A stretch of 64,000 nucleotides of DNA from Streptomyces cinnabarinus (GTDB lineage Bacteria; Actinomycetota; Actinomycetes; Streptomycetales; Streptomycetaceae), in assembly GCF_027270315.1 (NCBI RefSeq), contig NZ_CP114413.1, forward strand, positions 5,146,001-5,210,000, given 5' to 3'. The notes under the pieces are model-generated. The model was not told the DNA's origin and made no database searches. It saw only the letters and a program-made list of their open reading frames with translations. Shown one piece after another: positions 1-7,768 of this stretch; position 1 is the first letter of the stretch; every line of letters starts with the position of its first letter. The position numbers and the translations under genes were made by a program.

Positions 1-26
1 GCAAGGACAAGGCATTCGGGGCATAG
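1..26 (+). CDS. 3' end of an upstream gene (partial)
   Basis: Frame 3 reads a short tail, K-D-K-A-F-G-A, ending in TAG at 24-26. Nothing else is visible of it. It is followed by about 120 bases before the next gene, so it probably belongs to a separate upstream gene on the same strand. The identity cannot be told from seven residues. Confidence 0.35.
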
Positions 27-146
27 CGCAACCCCGGCCCGTTTGTATGGCATTTGTTCTGAATCACATGTGATCCACAGGAACCTCCCCCTTCGTCCCG
101 TCCTCTGACTGGTTGACCACCAGAGAACGTGACGAACGGGGATGCC

Positions 147-1394
147 ATGCGCACTCTCACCCGAAGGGGAGCACTCGGACTCGGCGTCGCCGGGGCCGCC
201 GCGGCCGGACTCGCCGGATGCGGTGCCCTCAAGCCGTCAGACGGGTCGAACCCCTCCGGAGGTTCCGCGGGTTCGGATCCCCGGCCCGCCGACGGCGGTG
301 CCGCCAAGCCCGCCGACCGGCCCATCGGCGACGGTTCCACCTCGTACACCGGCAAGCAGCCGAAGCAGCCCGCCAAGCCCGTGCCGCTGGAACCCGGCCA
401 GACCCCGCCCCAGTTCGTCGTCTTCTCCTGGGACGGCGCCGGAGAGGTCGGCAACGGCCTCTTCCCGCGCTTCCTCGACCTCGCCGAGGAACTCGGCGCC
501 CATATGACCTTCTTCCTCTCGGGGCTCTATCTGCTGCCCGAGAGCAAGAAGCGGCTCTACGACCCGCCGAACAACCTGCGCGGCGCCTCCGACATCGGCT
601 ATCTCACCGACGCGCACATCAAGGACACGCTGAAGGGCGTCCGCCGGGCCTGGCTCGACGGGCACGAGATCGGCACCCACTTCAACGGCCACTTCTGCGC
701 GGGCTCCGGCTCGGTCGGAAACTGGACCCCACAGCAGTGGCGCAGCGAGATCGACCAGGCGAAGTCCTTCGTGAAGGAGTGGCGCACCAACAGCGGCTGG
801 ACCGAGCTGCCGTCGCTGCCCTTCGACTATGACAAGGAACTCGTCGGCGGCCGTACGCCCTGTCTGCTCGGCCAGGAGAACCTGCTGCCCACCGCCCGCG
901 ACCTCGGCTGGCGCTACGACGCCTCCTCGCCCGGCGGGCGTCAGGTCTGGCCCACCAAGAAGCAGGGCATATGGGACCTGCCGCTTCAGCAGATACCTTT
1001 CCCCGGGCGCTCCTTCGAGGTGCTCTCGATGGACTACAACATGCTCGCCAACCAGTCGGTCAACTCGACCAACGCGCCTGCCCATAACTATCCGGGCTGG
1101 CGTGAGCAGTCGACTCAGGCGTACATATCCGGCTTCAAGCGGGCTTACGAGACAAATCGTGCACCCTTCTTCGTCGGCAACCACTTCGAGCAGTGGAACG
1201 GCGGGATCTACATGGACGCCGTGGAAGAGGCTCTGCAGCACATCGCGCGGGAGAAGGAGAAGGGCGAGGACGTACGGCTCGTCTCCTTCCGGCAGTTCGT
1301 GGACTGGCTGGACGTGCAGTCGCCGGACGTGCTCGACAAGCTGCGCACCCTCGATGTGGGGCAGGCGCCCGCCAACGGCTGGAAGAAGCTCTGA
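147..1394 (+). CDS. Polysaccharide deacetylase-like lipoprotein with Tat signal
   Basis: The 415-residue product starts with TRRGALGLG, a twin-arginine signal, and a lipobox ending LAGC near residue 25, so it should be exported folded and lipid-anchored outside the membrane. The rest resembles the NodB-type carbohydrate deacetylase fold: FSWDGAGE near residue 95 stands in for the usual T-F-D-D motif, and GTHFNGH supplies the H-x3-H metal pair. Such enzymes remove N- or O-acetyl groups from cell-wall or chitin-like glycans. The second Asp of the D-D pair is replaced by Gly, so activity is not assured. ATG 147 was preferred over GTG 129 because ACGGGGA lies 5 bases upstream. It stands alone before the cytochrome c operon. 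The substrate is unknown. Confidence 0.8.
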   Translation: MRTLTRRGALGLGVAGAAAAGLAGCGALKPSDGSNPSGGSAGSDPRPADGGAAKPADRPIGDGSTSYTGKQPKQPAKPVPLEPGQTPPQFVVFSWDGAGEVGNGLFPRFLDLAEELGAHMTFFLSGLYLLPESKKRLYDPPNNLRGASDIGYLTDAHIKDTLKGVRRAWLDGHEIGTHFNGHFCAGSGSVGNWTPQQWRSEIDQAKSFVKEWRTNSGWTELPSLPFDYDKELVGGRTPCLLGQENLLPTARDLGWRYDASSPGGRQVWPTKKQGIWDLPLQQIPFPGRSFEVLSMDYNMLANQSVNSTNAPAHNYPGWREQSTQAYISGFKRAYETNRAPFFVGNHFEQWNGGIYMDAVEEALQHIAREKEKGEDVRLVSFRQFVDWLDVQSPDVLDKLRTLDVGQAPANGWKKL

Positions 1395-1472
1395 AAGCCG
1401 TCCTGATATGCGGGTTTTCACCTGCAAGGGGGGTGCGCAAGATCCCCGGAACGGACATGCGAAACTTTTCAC

Positions 1473-2063
1473 ATGAGTGCCGCCAGTCGCGCCCCCCTGA
1501 CCCTCGCCGGTGCCGTCGTCACCGCGCTGCTGCTGTCCGCATGCACCTCGGGCGGTAAGTCCGGGGGTGCCGGGGACACCGGCTTCGTCATGGGCGAGGA
1601 CGGCATCGCGACCGTCAAGTCGGGGCAGCGGGACTCCGCGCCCGAGCTGTCCGGCGCCACCGTCGACGGCAAGCAACTCGATGTCTCCGCCTACGACGGC
1701 AAGGTCGTCGTGCTGAACGTCTGGGGCTCCTGGTGCGCCCCCTGCCGGGCCGAGGCGCCGGGGTTCGAGAAGGTCTCCCAGGACCTGAAGGCGCAGGGTG
1801 TGCAGTTCGTCGGGATCAACACCCGCGACACCAGCACCAAGAACGCCCTCGCCTTCGAGGAGGAGCAGGGCGTCACCTATCCGAGTCTGTACGACCCGAC
1901 CGGCAAGCTGATGCTCCGCTTCGAGAAGGGCACACTCAACCCGCAGGCGATCCCCTCGACGCTCGTCCTCGACCGGGAGGGGAAGATCGCGGCCCGCTCG
2001 CTGGCCCCGCTCAGCGAGGAGAAGCTGCGCAAGATGATCGCCCCGGTCCTCGCGGAGAAGTGA
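1473..2063 (+). CDS. TlpA/ResA-like thioredoxin-fold lipoprotein
   Basis: A 196-residue lipoprotein with signal peptide and lipobox LLLSAC near residue 24, then a thioredoxin fold with the redox motif W-G-S-W-C-A-P-C near residue 88. TlpA/ResA proteins act outside the membrane and reduce the cysteines of apocytochrome c, or other thiols, before haem attachment. The cis-Pro region (QAIPSTLVLDREGK) follows as expected. It directly precedes ccdA, with one base between stop and start, and opens the System II maturation operon. No good ribosome-binding site is visible before ATG 1473. The ResA role is inferred from context. Confidence 0.9.
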   Translation: MSAASRAPLTLAGAVVTALLLSACTSGGKSGGAGDTGFVMGEDGIATVKSGQRDSAPELSGATVDGKQLDVSAYDGKVVVLNVWGSWCAPCRAEAPGFEKVSQDLKAQGVQFVGINTRDTSTKNALAFEEEQGVTYPSLYDPTGKLMLRFEKGTLNPQAIPSTLVLDREGKIAARSLAPLSEEKLRKMIAPVLAEK

Positions 2064-2064
2064 C

Positions 2065-2835
2065 GTGAGCACCCTCACGACCCTCGCCGCGACCGGCACC
2101 AACGAGACGGTGATGAGCGGCGCCCTGCTGCTCGCCCTGCCCGTCGCGGTCCTCGGCGGTCTGGTCTCCTTCTTCTCCCCGTGCGTGCTGCCGCTGGTCC
2201 CCGGCTATCTGTCGTACGTCACCGGCGTCACCGGCACCGACCTCGCCGAGGCCCGCCGCGGCCGGATGGTCGCCGGCGCCTCCCTCTTCGTGCTCGGCTT
2301 CACGGCCGTCTTCGTCTCCAGCGGGGCCCTGTTCGGCTACTTCGGGGACAGCCTCCAGGAGCACCAGGCGGTCCTGTCCAAGGTGCTCGGCGTGCTCATG
2401 ATCGCCATGGGCGTCTTCTTCATGGGCCTGATGCCCTGGATGACCCAGCGGGAGTTCCGCTTCCACAAGCGGCCGGTCACCGGACTGGTCGGGGCCCCCT
2501 TGCTCGGCGCGCTGTTCGGCATCGGCTGGACGCCCTGCATCGGCCCGACCCTGGCTTCCGTGATCGCCCTCTCCTACAACGAGGCGAGCGCCGGACGGGG
2601 CGCCATACTGACCGTCGCCTACTGCCTCGGGCTCGGCCTGCCCTTCGTGCTCGCCGCGGTCGCCTTCCGCAAGGCGCTCGGTGCCTTCGGCTGGGTCAAG
2701 CGCCACTATGTCTGGGTGATGCGGATCGGCGGCACGATGATGATCGTGACCGGTCTGCTGCTGCTCACCGGTGCCTGGGACAGCATGGTGTCGGAGATGC
2801 AGAACTGGTCCAACGGCTTCACTGTGGGGATCTGA
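2065..2835 (+). CDS. ccdA: Cytochrome c biogenesis protein CcdA
   Basis: A 256-residue polytopic protein of the DsbD/CcdA transmembrane family, which carries electrons from cytoplasmic thioredoxin across the membrane to the ResA-type thiol reductase. Both conserved cysteines are visible: SFFSPCVLPLVPGY near residue 38 in the first helix and GWTPCIGPT near residue 157 in the fourth. About six hydrophobic helices fit the family length. The gene starts with GTG at 2065, immediately after the TlpA/ResA stop codon, and is followed by resB after 3 bases, so translation is probably coupled. Confidence 0.95.
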   Translation: MSTLTTLAATGTNETVMSGALLLALPVAVLGGLVSFFSPCVLPLVPGYLSYVTGVTGTDLAEARRGRMVAGASLFVLGFTAVFVSSGALFGYFGDSLQEHQAVLSKVLGVLMIAMGVFFMGLMPWMTQREFRFHKRPVTGLVGAPLLGALFGIGWTPCIGPTLASVIALSYNEASAGRGAILTVAYCLGLGLPFVLAAVAFRKALGAFGWVKRHYVWVMRIGGTMMIVTGLLLLTGAWDSMVSEMQNWSNGFTVGI

Positions 2836-2838
2836 GCG

Positions 2839-4542
2839 ATGAGCGAGACGACAACCGACCGCGCCGAAGAGCAGGACCTCGGCGCCGCCGGCTCCCAGCT
2901 CTCCACCGCCCCCAAGGAGGAGCTGTCCAACCTGCCCGCCATGGGCTTCGTCGGCTGGGCCCGCTGGTTCTGGCGGCAGCTGACCTCCATGCGGGTCGCG
3001 CTGCTGCTGCTTCTGCTGCTCGCGCTCGGCGCGATCCCCGGCTCGCTGATCCCGCAGTCCGGATCGGACGAGACCAAGGTCGCCGAGTTCCGCGACCAGC
3101 ACGACATCCTCGCGCCGGTCTACGACAAGCTCGGCCTCTTCCACGTCTACAGCTCGGTGTGGTTCTCCGCGATCTACATCCTGCTGTTCGTCTCCCTCAT
3201 CGGCTGCATCGTGCCCCGCACCTGGCAGTTCGTGGGCCAGCTGCGCGGCCGTCCGCCGGGCGCCCCGAAGCGGCTGACCCGGCTGCCCGCCTACACCACC
3301 TGGCGCACCGAGGCCGAGCCCGAGCAGGTCCGCGAGGCCGCGCTGGCCCTGCTGAAGAAGAACCGCTTCCGGTCCCACCTCGACGGTGACGCGGTCGCCG
3401 CCGAGAAGGGCTATCTGCGGGAGGTCGGCAACCTCGCCTTCCACATCGCCCTGATCGTGATGCTGATCGCCTTCGCCTGGGGGCAGCTGTTCAAGATGGA
3501 GGGCAACAAGCTGATCGTCGAGGGCGGCGGGTTCTCCAACACCCTCACCCAGTACGACGACTTCAAGTCCGGCACCCTCTTCGACACCGAGGACCTCGCC
3601 CCCTTCTCCTTCGACATGAAGGACTTCAAGGGCACCTACGAGGCGTCCGGCCCCAACAAGGGCACCCCGCGCACCTACCAGACCTCCCTCACCTACGCCG
3701 AGGGCGCCTACGGCAAGGACCGGCCCACGGTCGTCAAGGTCAACGAGCCGTTGAAGATCGGCGACTCCAAGGTCTACCTCACCGCCCACGGTTACGCCCC
3801 CGTCATCACCGTCCGGGACGGCAAGGGCAAGGTCGTCTTCAGCGACGCCGTACCGCTGCTGCCGCTCGACTCCAATGTCACCTCCTCCGGAGTGATCAAG
3901 GTCCTCGACGGCTACCGCAACGCCGAGGGCGTCAGCGAGCAGCTCGCCTTCCAGGCCTTCTTCCTGCCCACCTACACGGCCGGCAACGAGGTCTCCTCCA
4001 GCTTCCCCGCCCTGATCAACCCGGTGCTCAACCTGGAGCCGTACCACGGTGACCTGGGCGTCAACTCGGGCATCCCGCAGAGCGTGTACCAGCTCGACAA
4101 GAAGCACATGAAGGGGTTCAAGGACTCCAAGGGCAAGCAGATGCGGGAGAACCTGCGGCCCGGGGAGACGCTGACGCTCCCGAACGGCGCGGGGTCCCTC
4201 ACCTACGAGGGCACCAAGGAGTGGGCGAACTTCCAGATCACCCAGCAGCCCGCGAGCGGCTGGGCGCTGGCCGGTTCCATGGCCGCGATCTTCGGTCTCG
4301 CCGCCTCCCTGTTCATCCAGCGCCGACGGGTGTGGGTGCGGGCGGTCAAGGGCGCCGACGGGGTGACCGTCGTCGAGATGGCCGGGCTCGGCCGCAGCGA
4401 GTCCGCCAAGGTGCCCGAGGAGCTCGGCGACCTCGCCGGAATCCTGTACGAACAGGCGCCGGGCGCGCCCGATCCCGACGACGACTCCGAACCCGCAACC
4501 GACTCCGACTCGCCGGTACCTGCCGAAGGGGCTGGGAAGTGA
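2839..4542 (+). CDS. resB: Cytochrome c biogenesis protein ResB
   Basis: A 567-residue membrane protein. A hydrophobic helix begins after WRQLTSMRVALLLLL near residue 45, two further helices lie near residues 105-125 and 205-225, a large extracytoplasmic domain follows, and a last helix (WALAGSMAAIFGLAASLF) lies near residue 475 before an acidic tail. This is the ResB/Ccs1 layout. ResB and CcsB form the System II cytochrome c synthase that exports haem and ligates it to apocytochrome CxxCH motifs. It follows ccdA by 3 bases and overlaps ccsB by GTGA. The C-terminal tail is rich in Asp, Glu and Pro, which is common in streptomycete copies. Confidence 0.95.
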   Translation: MSETTTDRAEEQDLGAAGSQLSTAPKEELSNLPAMGFVGWARWFWRQLTSMRVALLLLLLLALGAIPGSLIPQSGSDETKVAEFRDQHDILAPVYDKLGLFHVYSSVWFSAIYILLFVSLIGCIVPRTWQFVGQLRGRPPGAPKRLTRLPAYTTWRTEAEPEQVREAALALLKKNRFRSHLDGDAVAAEKGYLREVGNLAFHIALIVMLIAFAWGQLFKMEGNKLIVEGGGFSNTLTQYDDFKSGTLFDTEDLAPFSFDMKDFKGTYEASGPNKGTPRTYQTSLTYAEGAYGKDRPTVVKVNEPLKIGDSKVYLTAHGYAPVITVRDGKGKVVFSDAVPLLPLDSNVTSSGVIKVLDGYRNAEGVSEQLAFQAFFLPTYTAGNEVSSSFPALINPVLNLEPYHGDLGVNSGIPQSVYQLDKKHMKGFKDSKGKQMRENLRPGETLTLPNGAGSLTYEGTKEWANFQITQQPASGWALAGSMAAIFGLAASLFIQRRRVWVRAVKGADGVTVVEMAGLGRSESAKVPEELGDLAGILYEQAPGAPDPDDDSEPATDSDSPVPAEGAGK

Positions 4543-5654
4543 CTCTCGCCGCCGCAACCAACGAAGGCCTCGCGAACCTCAGCAACACGCTGATCTACTC
4601 CGCGATGGCCGTCTACACCCTGGCCTTCTTCGCGTACATCGCCGAATGGCTCTTCGGCAGCCGCAGCAAGGTCGGCCGCACCGCCGCCGCGCTCACCGCG
4701 ACGAAGGCGAAGCAGGCCGCCGCCGCTCCCGCGGTCACGGTGAAGAAGGCCGGCGGCACCGCCGTACTGGAGCGGCCGAAGGTCGTCGTCCGGGCCGCGA
4801 CCGGCACCCGGGACGTGCCCGACGGGCCCGGCGCGCACGGCGGGGACGAGCAGGGCGACCTCTACGGGCGTATCGCCGTGTCCCTCACGGTGCTGGCCTT
4901 CCTCATCGCCTTCGGTGGTGTGCTCACCCGGGCCCTGTCGGTGCAGCGGGCGCCGTGGGGCAACATGTACGAGTTCAACATCACCTTCTCCACCGTCGCC
5001 GTCGGGGTGTACCTCACGCTGCTGGCGCTGAAGAAGAACGTGCGCTGGCTGGGGCTGTTCCTGACCACCACGGTCCTCCTCGATCTCGGCCTCGCCGTCA
5101 CTGTCTTGTACACCGCCAGTGACCAATTGGTTCCCGCCCTGCACTCGTACTGGCTGTACATCCACGTCTCCACGGCGATCCTGTGCGGCGCGGTCTTCTA
5201 CGTCGGCGCGGTCTCCACGCTGCTGTACCTCTTCAAGGACAGCTACGAGAACAAGCTGGCGGGCGGCGGCACCCCCGGCCGCTTCGCGAACTCCGTGCTG
5301 GACCGGCTGCCCGCCGCGTCCTCCCTGGACAAGTTCTCCTACCGCGTCAACGCGGCCGTCTTCCCGCTGTGGACCTTCACGATCATCGCGGGCGCGATCT
5401 GGGCGGGCGACGCCTGGGGCCGCTACTGGGGCTGGGACCCCAAGGAGACCTGGTCCTTCATCACCTGGGTCGCCTACGCCTGCTACCTGCACGCCCGCGC
5501 CACGGCCGGCTGGAAGGGCCGCAAGGCCGCCTACCTGGCCCTGCTCGCCTTCGGCTGCTGGCTGTTCAACTACTACGGCGTGAACATCTTCGTCTCCGGC
5601 AAGCACTCCTACGCCGACGTCGGTCTCGGCGCCCTCCAGGCCGTGGGGTTCTGA
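4539..5654 (+). CDS. ccsB: Cytochrome c biogenesis protein CcsB (haem-binding subunit)
   Basis: A 371-residue multi-helix membrane protein with the haem-handling tryptophan-rich motif W-G-R-Y-W-G-W-D-P-K-E-T-W near residue 292, the signature of CcsA/CcsB/CcmC proteins. With ResB it forms the haem exporter and cytochrome c synthase. GTG 4539 was chosen because it makes a 4-base GTGA overlap with resB and has GAAGGGGCTGGG just upstream; a longer open frame runs back inside resB but is not credible. It is the last gene of the operon, followed by a duplicated 16-base stop region and a strong hairpin. Confidence 0.95.
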   Translation: MTLAAATNEGLANLSNTLIYSAMAVYTLAFFAYIAEWLFGSRSKVGRTAAALTATKAKQAAAAPAVTVKKAGGTAVLERPKVVVRAATGTRDVPDGPGAHGGDEQGDLYGRIAVSLTVLAFLIAFGGVLTRALSVQRAPWGNMYEFNITFSTVAVGVYLTLLALKKNVRWLGLFLTTTVLLDLGLAVTVLYTASDQLVPALHSYWLYIHVSTAILCGAVFYVGAVSTLLYLFKDSYENKLAGGGTPGRFANSVLDRLPAASSLDKFSYRVNAAVFPLWTFTIIAGAIWAGDAWGRYWGWDPKETWSFITWVAYACYLHARATAGWKGRKAAYLALLAFGCWLFNYYGVNIFVSGKHSYADVGLGALQAVGF

Positions 5655-5676
5655 AGTCCATGGGGCTCTGAAGTCC
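5644..5676 (+). repeat. Tandem 16-bp direct repeat spanning the ccsB stop codon
   Basis: TGGGGTTCTGAAGTCC at 5644-5659 is repeated at 5661-5676 with a single T-to-C change and one base between copies. The first copy carries the ccsB stop codon, so the second carries a copy of it outside the gene. It looks like a recent slippage duplication. Confidence 0.8.
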
Positions 5677-5685
5677 CGTACGGTG

Positions 5686-5726
5686 AAGGCCGGTTGCCTG
5701 TGACCTGGGTCACGGGAACCGGCCTT
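5686..5726 (+). terminator. Nested hairpin terminator after ccsB
   Basis: AAGGCCGGTT at 5686-5695 pairs perfectly with AACCGGCCTT at 5717-5726. The loop holds a second perfect hairpin, GTGACC/GGTCAC, at 5700-5713. There is only a short T run, as is usual for streptomycete terminators. It closes the cytochrome c operon and precedes the sigma factor gene by 24 bases. A regulatory site for the sigma gene is an alternative. Confidence 0.7.
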
Positions 5727-5750
5727 TGTCGTGCGGACAGGTAGAGGGGC

Positions 5751-6356
5751 GTGGATACGAATCTGCGGAAACGCATCCGCGCGGGGGACCATGACGCCTT
5801 CAGTGATCTCTTCGACGCCTGCGCGCGCTCCGTCTACAACCACGCCTACCGGCTCACCGGCGACTGGGCGGTCGCCGAGGACGTCGTCTCGCTGACCTTC
5901 CTGGACGCCTGGCGGCTGCGCGAGCGCCTCGACGAGGAGGGCGGCTCGCTGCGGCCCTGGCTCCTGGGCATCGCCACCAACGTCACGCGCAACACCCGCC
6001 GCGCCGCCCGAAGACACGCGGCCGCCGTCGCCCGGCTGCCCCGGGAGGAGCCGGTCCGGGACTTCGCCGACGAGGTCGCCGGGCGACTGGACGACGAGGC
6101 GCAACTGGCCGTCGTACGGACCGCGCTGGCGCGGCTGCGGCGGGCCGAGCGGGAGGTGCTGGCGCTGTGCGTGTGGTCGGGCCTCGACTACACGGCCGCC
6201 GCCGAGGCGCTCGGGGTGCCGGTCGGGACCGTGCGATCACGGCTCTCGCGGGCGCGGAAGAAACTCGCGAAAGATAGGGAACCCGCGCAAATCCGCGGAC
6301 AGATGAGAGGTGACCGCACCACCGCGGTCGGGCCCATGAGGGAGGGACACCGATGA
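5751..6356 (+). CDS. ECF-type RNA polymerase sigma factor
   Basis: A 201-residue sigma-70 family member with only regions 2 and 4, as in ECF sigmas. Region 2 spans about residues 12-85 (DLFDACARSVYNHAYRLTGD, then the region 2.4-like RPWLLGIATNVTRN). Region 4 spans about 120-180, with the helix-turn-helix GLDYTAAAEALGVPVGTVRS. It would direct polymerase to a small set of promoters. Start GTG 5751 follows GAGGGGC. It overlaps the next gene by ATGA; that gene encodes a membrane protein of the kind commonly paired with such sigmas. No classic zinc anti-sigma is present next to it. Confidence 0.9.
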   Translation: MDTNLRKRIRAGDHDAFSDLFDACARSVYNHAYRLTGDWAVAEDVVSLTFLDAWRLRERLDEEGGSLRPWLLGIATNVTRNTRRAARRHAAAVARLPREEPVRDFADEVAGRLDDEAQLAVVRTALARLRRAEREVLALCVWSGLDYTAAAEALGVPVGTVRSRLSRARKKLAKDREPAQIRGQMRGDRTTAVGPMREGHR

Positions 6357-7327
6357 ATCAGCTTCCCGAACAAGACCTTCCGCCGGGCCGGCACCGACTC
6401 CTCAAGGAGCATCTGATGACCGAGGTCCGGCACTCCGACGAACCTGCCCGCGCCCGCAGGCCGTGGCTGCGCCCCGTACTCGTGGCGGGCGCCGCCGCGG
6501 CGGTCGCCGCGGTCACGCTCACCTTCACGCCGTCCTCCGGCGGGAGTTCCGGCGGGGACCCCGCCGCCGCCCCGCCCACGTCCGCGCCCGCCGCGCAGGC
6601 CCCCGAGAGCGCCCCCCAGGTCCTGGAGCGGGTGGCCCTCGCCGCCGCGGGCCAGGGTGTGCCGGAGGTGCGCGACGACCGGTTCACCTACGCCAAGTCC
6701 CAGCAGCACGTCGCCGAGGCCCCCTGCAGGCCGGTGCGGTCCGGCGGACCACTGGAGACCCGGGAGCTCTGGAAGTCCGTCGACGGGAGTCGTCCGGGGT
6801 TGCTGCGCGATCCCTCGCTCGGCGAGGGGGGCGAACCCCTGCGCCTTGAGCCGGACGAGGACACCGGCACGACCTACCGTGATCTGGAGGCCCTGCCCAC
6901 CGACCCCGAGGGGATGCTCGACTGGCTGTATGAGACCAAGGGAGGCAAGGGCGAAAGGCCCGAGTACTACGCCTTCAAGAACGCGACGAGCCTCCTCTTC
7001 GAAGGCGTCCTGCCCCCGAAGGTCAGTGCCGCGCTCTATCGGGCGGTCGGCGAGATTCCCGGCGTCGAGCTGGTGAAGGACTCCGAGGACGCCGTCGGGC
7101 GGCACGGCACCGCCGTCGGGTTCGTCGACGAGCGGGGAGTCAGCCGGACGGAGCTGGTCTTCGACGCCGAGACCTGGCTGCTGCTCGGCACCCGAGAGGT
7201 GATGATCAAGGACTCCGAGGACGCGCTCGGCGAGGACTGCACGGGCATGATCAAGGCCGGCTCGGTGCTGTGGGACAACGCCGTCCTGGAGCGCGGCATC
7301 GTCGACGCGGCGGGCAAGCGTCCGTAA
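6353..7327 (+). CDS. CU044_5270-family membrane protein, partner of the ECF sigma
   Basis: A 324-residue protein with a short cytoplasmic N-terminus (opening MNQLPEQDLPPGRH), one membrane helix near residues 43-60, a Gly/Ser/Pro/Ala linker and a large extracytoplasmic domain. This layout and opening match the actinobacterial CU044_5270 family, which is regularly encoded next to ECF sigma factors. The position suggests a membrane regulator or sensor of the sigma factor, but no HxxxCxxC zinc anti-sigma motif is seen, so an anti-sigma role is only inferred. Its start overlaps the sigma stop by ATGA, so the two are surely co-translated. Confidence 0.75.
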   Translation: MNQLPEQDLPPGRHRLLKEHLMTEVRHSDEPARARRPWLRPVLVAGAAAAVAAVTLTFTPSSGGSSGGDPAAAPPTSAPAAQAPESAPQVLERVALAAAGQGVPEVRDDRFTYAKSQQHVAEAPCRPVRSGGPLETRELWKSVDGSRPGLLRDPSLGEGGEPLRLEPDEDTGTTYRDLEALPTDPEGMLDWLYETKGGKGERPEYYAFKNATSLLFEGVLPPKVSAALYRAVGEIPGVELVKDSEDAVGRHGTAVGFVDERGVSRTELVFDAETWLLLGTREVMIKDSEDALGEDCTGMIKAGSVLWDNAVLERGIVDAAGKRP

Positions 7328-7366
7328 CAGCGTGCGGAACCCCTCGCCGAGGGTCAGGCTGGTGTC

Positions 7367-7768
7367 ATGACCGGATCCATCGAGCAGGGCGCCAGCCGGA
7401 TCCAGGGGAGCACGCACATCCTGCACTTCCTGGTGCGGCTCCCGAGGCGTATGGAGTCGGTCTGGCCGGCGCTCGCGACTCCGGAGGGGCTGGCCGGCTG
7501 GTTCACGGCCGCGGATGTCCTCGAACCCCGGCTCGGCGGCGCCGTCACCCTGCGTGAGCTGGGATCCGGGCAGGTCACCGCCTGGGATGTGGACCGGGTC
7601 GCCGAGTACACGGTCGAGGGCGGTGGCCGGATCCGGTTCCACCTGGAGCGCGACGGCGACGAGGGCAGTGTCCTGCGGTTCACCCACGAGTTTCAGGGCG
7701 AGCGGGAGACCGAGGAGCGCTGGCGAGCTCGCTTCGAACGGCTGATCGAATACCTTTCGGCCGTCTAG
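7367..7768 (+). CDS. SRPBCC/AHSA1-like small protein
   Basis: A 133-residue cytoplasmic protein. The pattern of an opening HFLVRLPRRMESVWPALATP, then GLAGWFTAADVLEPRLGG, and a final helix ending ARFERLIEYLSAV is that of Activator of Hsp90 ATPase homologue 1-like (AHSA1/SRPBCC, START-fold) proteins, which bind small hydrophobic ligands or act as chaperone cofactors. The ligand is unknown. It follows the sigma partner by 39 bases and may be in the same transcript. Its stop codon overlaps that of the convergent solute-binding gene through a shared CTAG at 7765-7768. Confidence 0.75.
   Translation: MTGSIEQGASRIQGSTHILHFLVRLPRRMESVWPALATPEGLAGWFTAADVLEPRLGGAVTLRELGSGQVTAWDVDRVAEYTVEGGGRIRFHLERDGDEGSVLRFTHEFQGERETEERWRARFERLIEYLSAV

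Noticed and set aside
237..2102. 621-codon open frame on the minus strand across the first two genes
   Set aside because: It is antisense to two well-defined genes with clear motifs. Such long antisense frames are normal in high-GC DNA.
2011..4557. 848-codon minus-strand frame
   Set aside because: Antisense to ccdA and resB; low-complexity composition (Gly, Glu, Arg, His) and no domain.
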